Assembly (NCBI GenBank): GCA_937892085.1
Contig: CALAVD010000335.1
Coordinates: 1-6,955, forward strand
DNA: 6,955 nucleotides
Origin: an uncultured Prevotellaceae bacterium
Lineage (GTDB): Bacteria > Bacteroidota > Bacteroidia > Bacteroidales > Muribaculaceae
Direction: 5' to 3'
In this document: positions 6,680 through 6,955 of the stretch, piece by piece
Layout of the letters: every line of letters begins with the position of its first letter
Position numbering within the stretch: the first letter of the stretch is position 1
Position numbers and translations under genes: made by a program
Notes under the pieces: model-generated
The model's input: only the letters and a program-made list of their open reading frames with translations
What the model was told of the DNA's origin: nothing
Database searches by the model: none

Positions 6680-6716
6680 TATCTTAGTTTTTGTTCTTGC
6701 AATTTAATTCAACTTG

Positions 6717-6724
6717 CAAAAGTA
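6717..6724 (-). promoter_or_regulatory. Bacteroidetes-type -7 promoter box for the LRR gene
   Basis: The minus strand reads TACTTTTG, an exact match to TAnnTTTG, followed by C. The best -33 match is TTTC at 6748-6745 (consensus TTTG) with a 20 bp spacer. Transcription would start at about 6713, giving a leader of about 34 nt that is A-rich and has no Shine-Dalgarno sequence, normal for this phylum. The 7-mer CTTGCAA (plus strand) occurs twice, at 6696-6702 and 6713-6719, the second overlapping the box; whether this matters is unknown. Confidence 0.65.
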
Positions 6725-6765
6725 ATAATAAAACTTCAGAAAATGAAATTTTTTGAGGTAGTTAG

Positions 6766-6786
6766 GAGTTTTCAGTTTTGAGTTTT
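6766..6786. repeat. Three tandem heptamers upstream of the LRR gene promoter
   Basis: The plus strand reads GAGTTTT, CAGTTTT, GAGTTTT without gaps; one base in 21 breaks perfect repetition. It sits about 18-38 bp upstream of the possible -33 element of the LRR gene promoter, where an A/T-rich upstream element or a regulator site could act. It has the same period and an AACT core (minus strand) like the array at 3157-3177. Beyond it, 6787-6899 is AT-rich with no gene or clear signal visible. Confidence 0.55.
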
Positions 6787-6899
6787 TTCACAAAATGGCG
6801 TCTTGTGGTAACTGTTCAGCGATTTTTGTTTTTAATCGCATTATTATCAAACAAACACTGGGCAAAGAGGTACAAATTCAACAAAAAATTATTCTTCTA

Positions 6900-6955
6900 T
6901 TAATCTTTTCTTGTTGTTGTCAGGTTTTGAATAAAATGCTCACGCTCGGCAATGT
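6900..6955 (-). CDS. Possible 3' end of an upstream minus-strand gene (partial)
   Basis: One minus-strand frame stays open from the window edge to a TAA at 6902-6900, giving the tail IAEREHFIQNLTTTRKD, which reads like an ordinary protein C-terminus. GC content rises sharply at 6940-6955, as expected when entering a coding region, and every other gene here has this orientation. However, the stretch is only 56 bp. A second minus frame ends at 6942-6940 (HCRA) and a plus-strand ATG at 6936 (MLTLGN) is also possible. No family can be named. Confidence 0.3.
   Translation of the reverse strand, partial: IAEREHFIQNLTTTRKD

Noticed and set aside
6819..6839. Hairpin GCGATT/AATCGC in the gap upstream of the LRR gene, as a terminator
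   Set aside because: The stem is only six pairs with a nine-base loop, and no T run follows on either strand.
1..6955. Mobile element, CRISPR array, tRNA/rRNA, toxin-antitoxin or defence system
   Set aside because: No transposase, integrase, regularly spaced repeat, cloverleaf or known defence domain is visible. The genes have uniform orientation and ordinary chromosomal functions.

Overview
The window looks like a piece of a Bacteroidales chromosome (Bacteroidaceae, Prevotellaceae or Muribaculaceae type). The evidence is a BspA-like leucine-rich repeat surface protein with a C-terminal tail resembling a type IX secretion sorting domain, an Mrp ATPase without the usual CxxC, and two exact matches to the Bacteroidetes -7 promoter box (TAnnTTTG). 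Shine-Dalgarno sequences are absent and the leaders are AT-rich. All six complete genes lie on the minus strand, so transcription runs from high to low coordinates.

Layout in transcription order: a possible 3' end of an upstream gene (6900-6955, weak); an AT-rich leader with a promoter and a short heptamer array (6680-6899); a secreted LRR protein (5174-6679); trmB, tRNA m7G46 methyltransferase (4354-5124); an Mrp/ApbC-type Fe-S carrier ATPase (3231-4337); an M48 lipoprotein metalloprotease (2338-3144); a strong hairpin terminator followed directly by a promoter (2244-2321); a secreted Amidase_3-type peptidoglycan amidase with a C-terminal beta-sandwich-like domain (1084-2238); a membrane-anchored alpha/beta hydrolase (85-1056); and a possible terminator (20-42).

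The spacing suggests at least two transcription units. The first is LRR-trmB-mrp-M48, with gaps of 49, 16 and 86 bp and no obvious terminator between genes; trmB and mrp are the tightest pair. It ends at the hairpin at 2283-2321. The second is amidase-hydrolase, with a 27 bp gap. Functionally the window mixes housekeeping (tRNA modification, Fe-S assembly) with envelope work (periplasmic proteolysis, peptidoglycan cleavage, a membrane-anchored hydrolase and a surface adhesin-like protein).

I see no mobile element, phage, CRISPR, RNA gene or defence system, and the coding content is ordinary. The least explained feature is a 26 bp imperfect inverted repeat, each arm made of three tandem octamers, that brackets trmB-mrp almost exactly. 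Next are the heptamer arrays in two leaders and the apparently leaderless amidase transcript.
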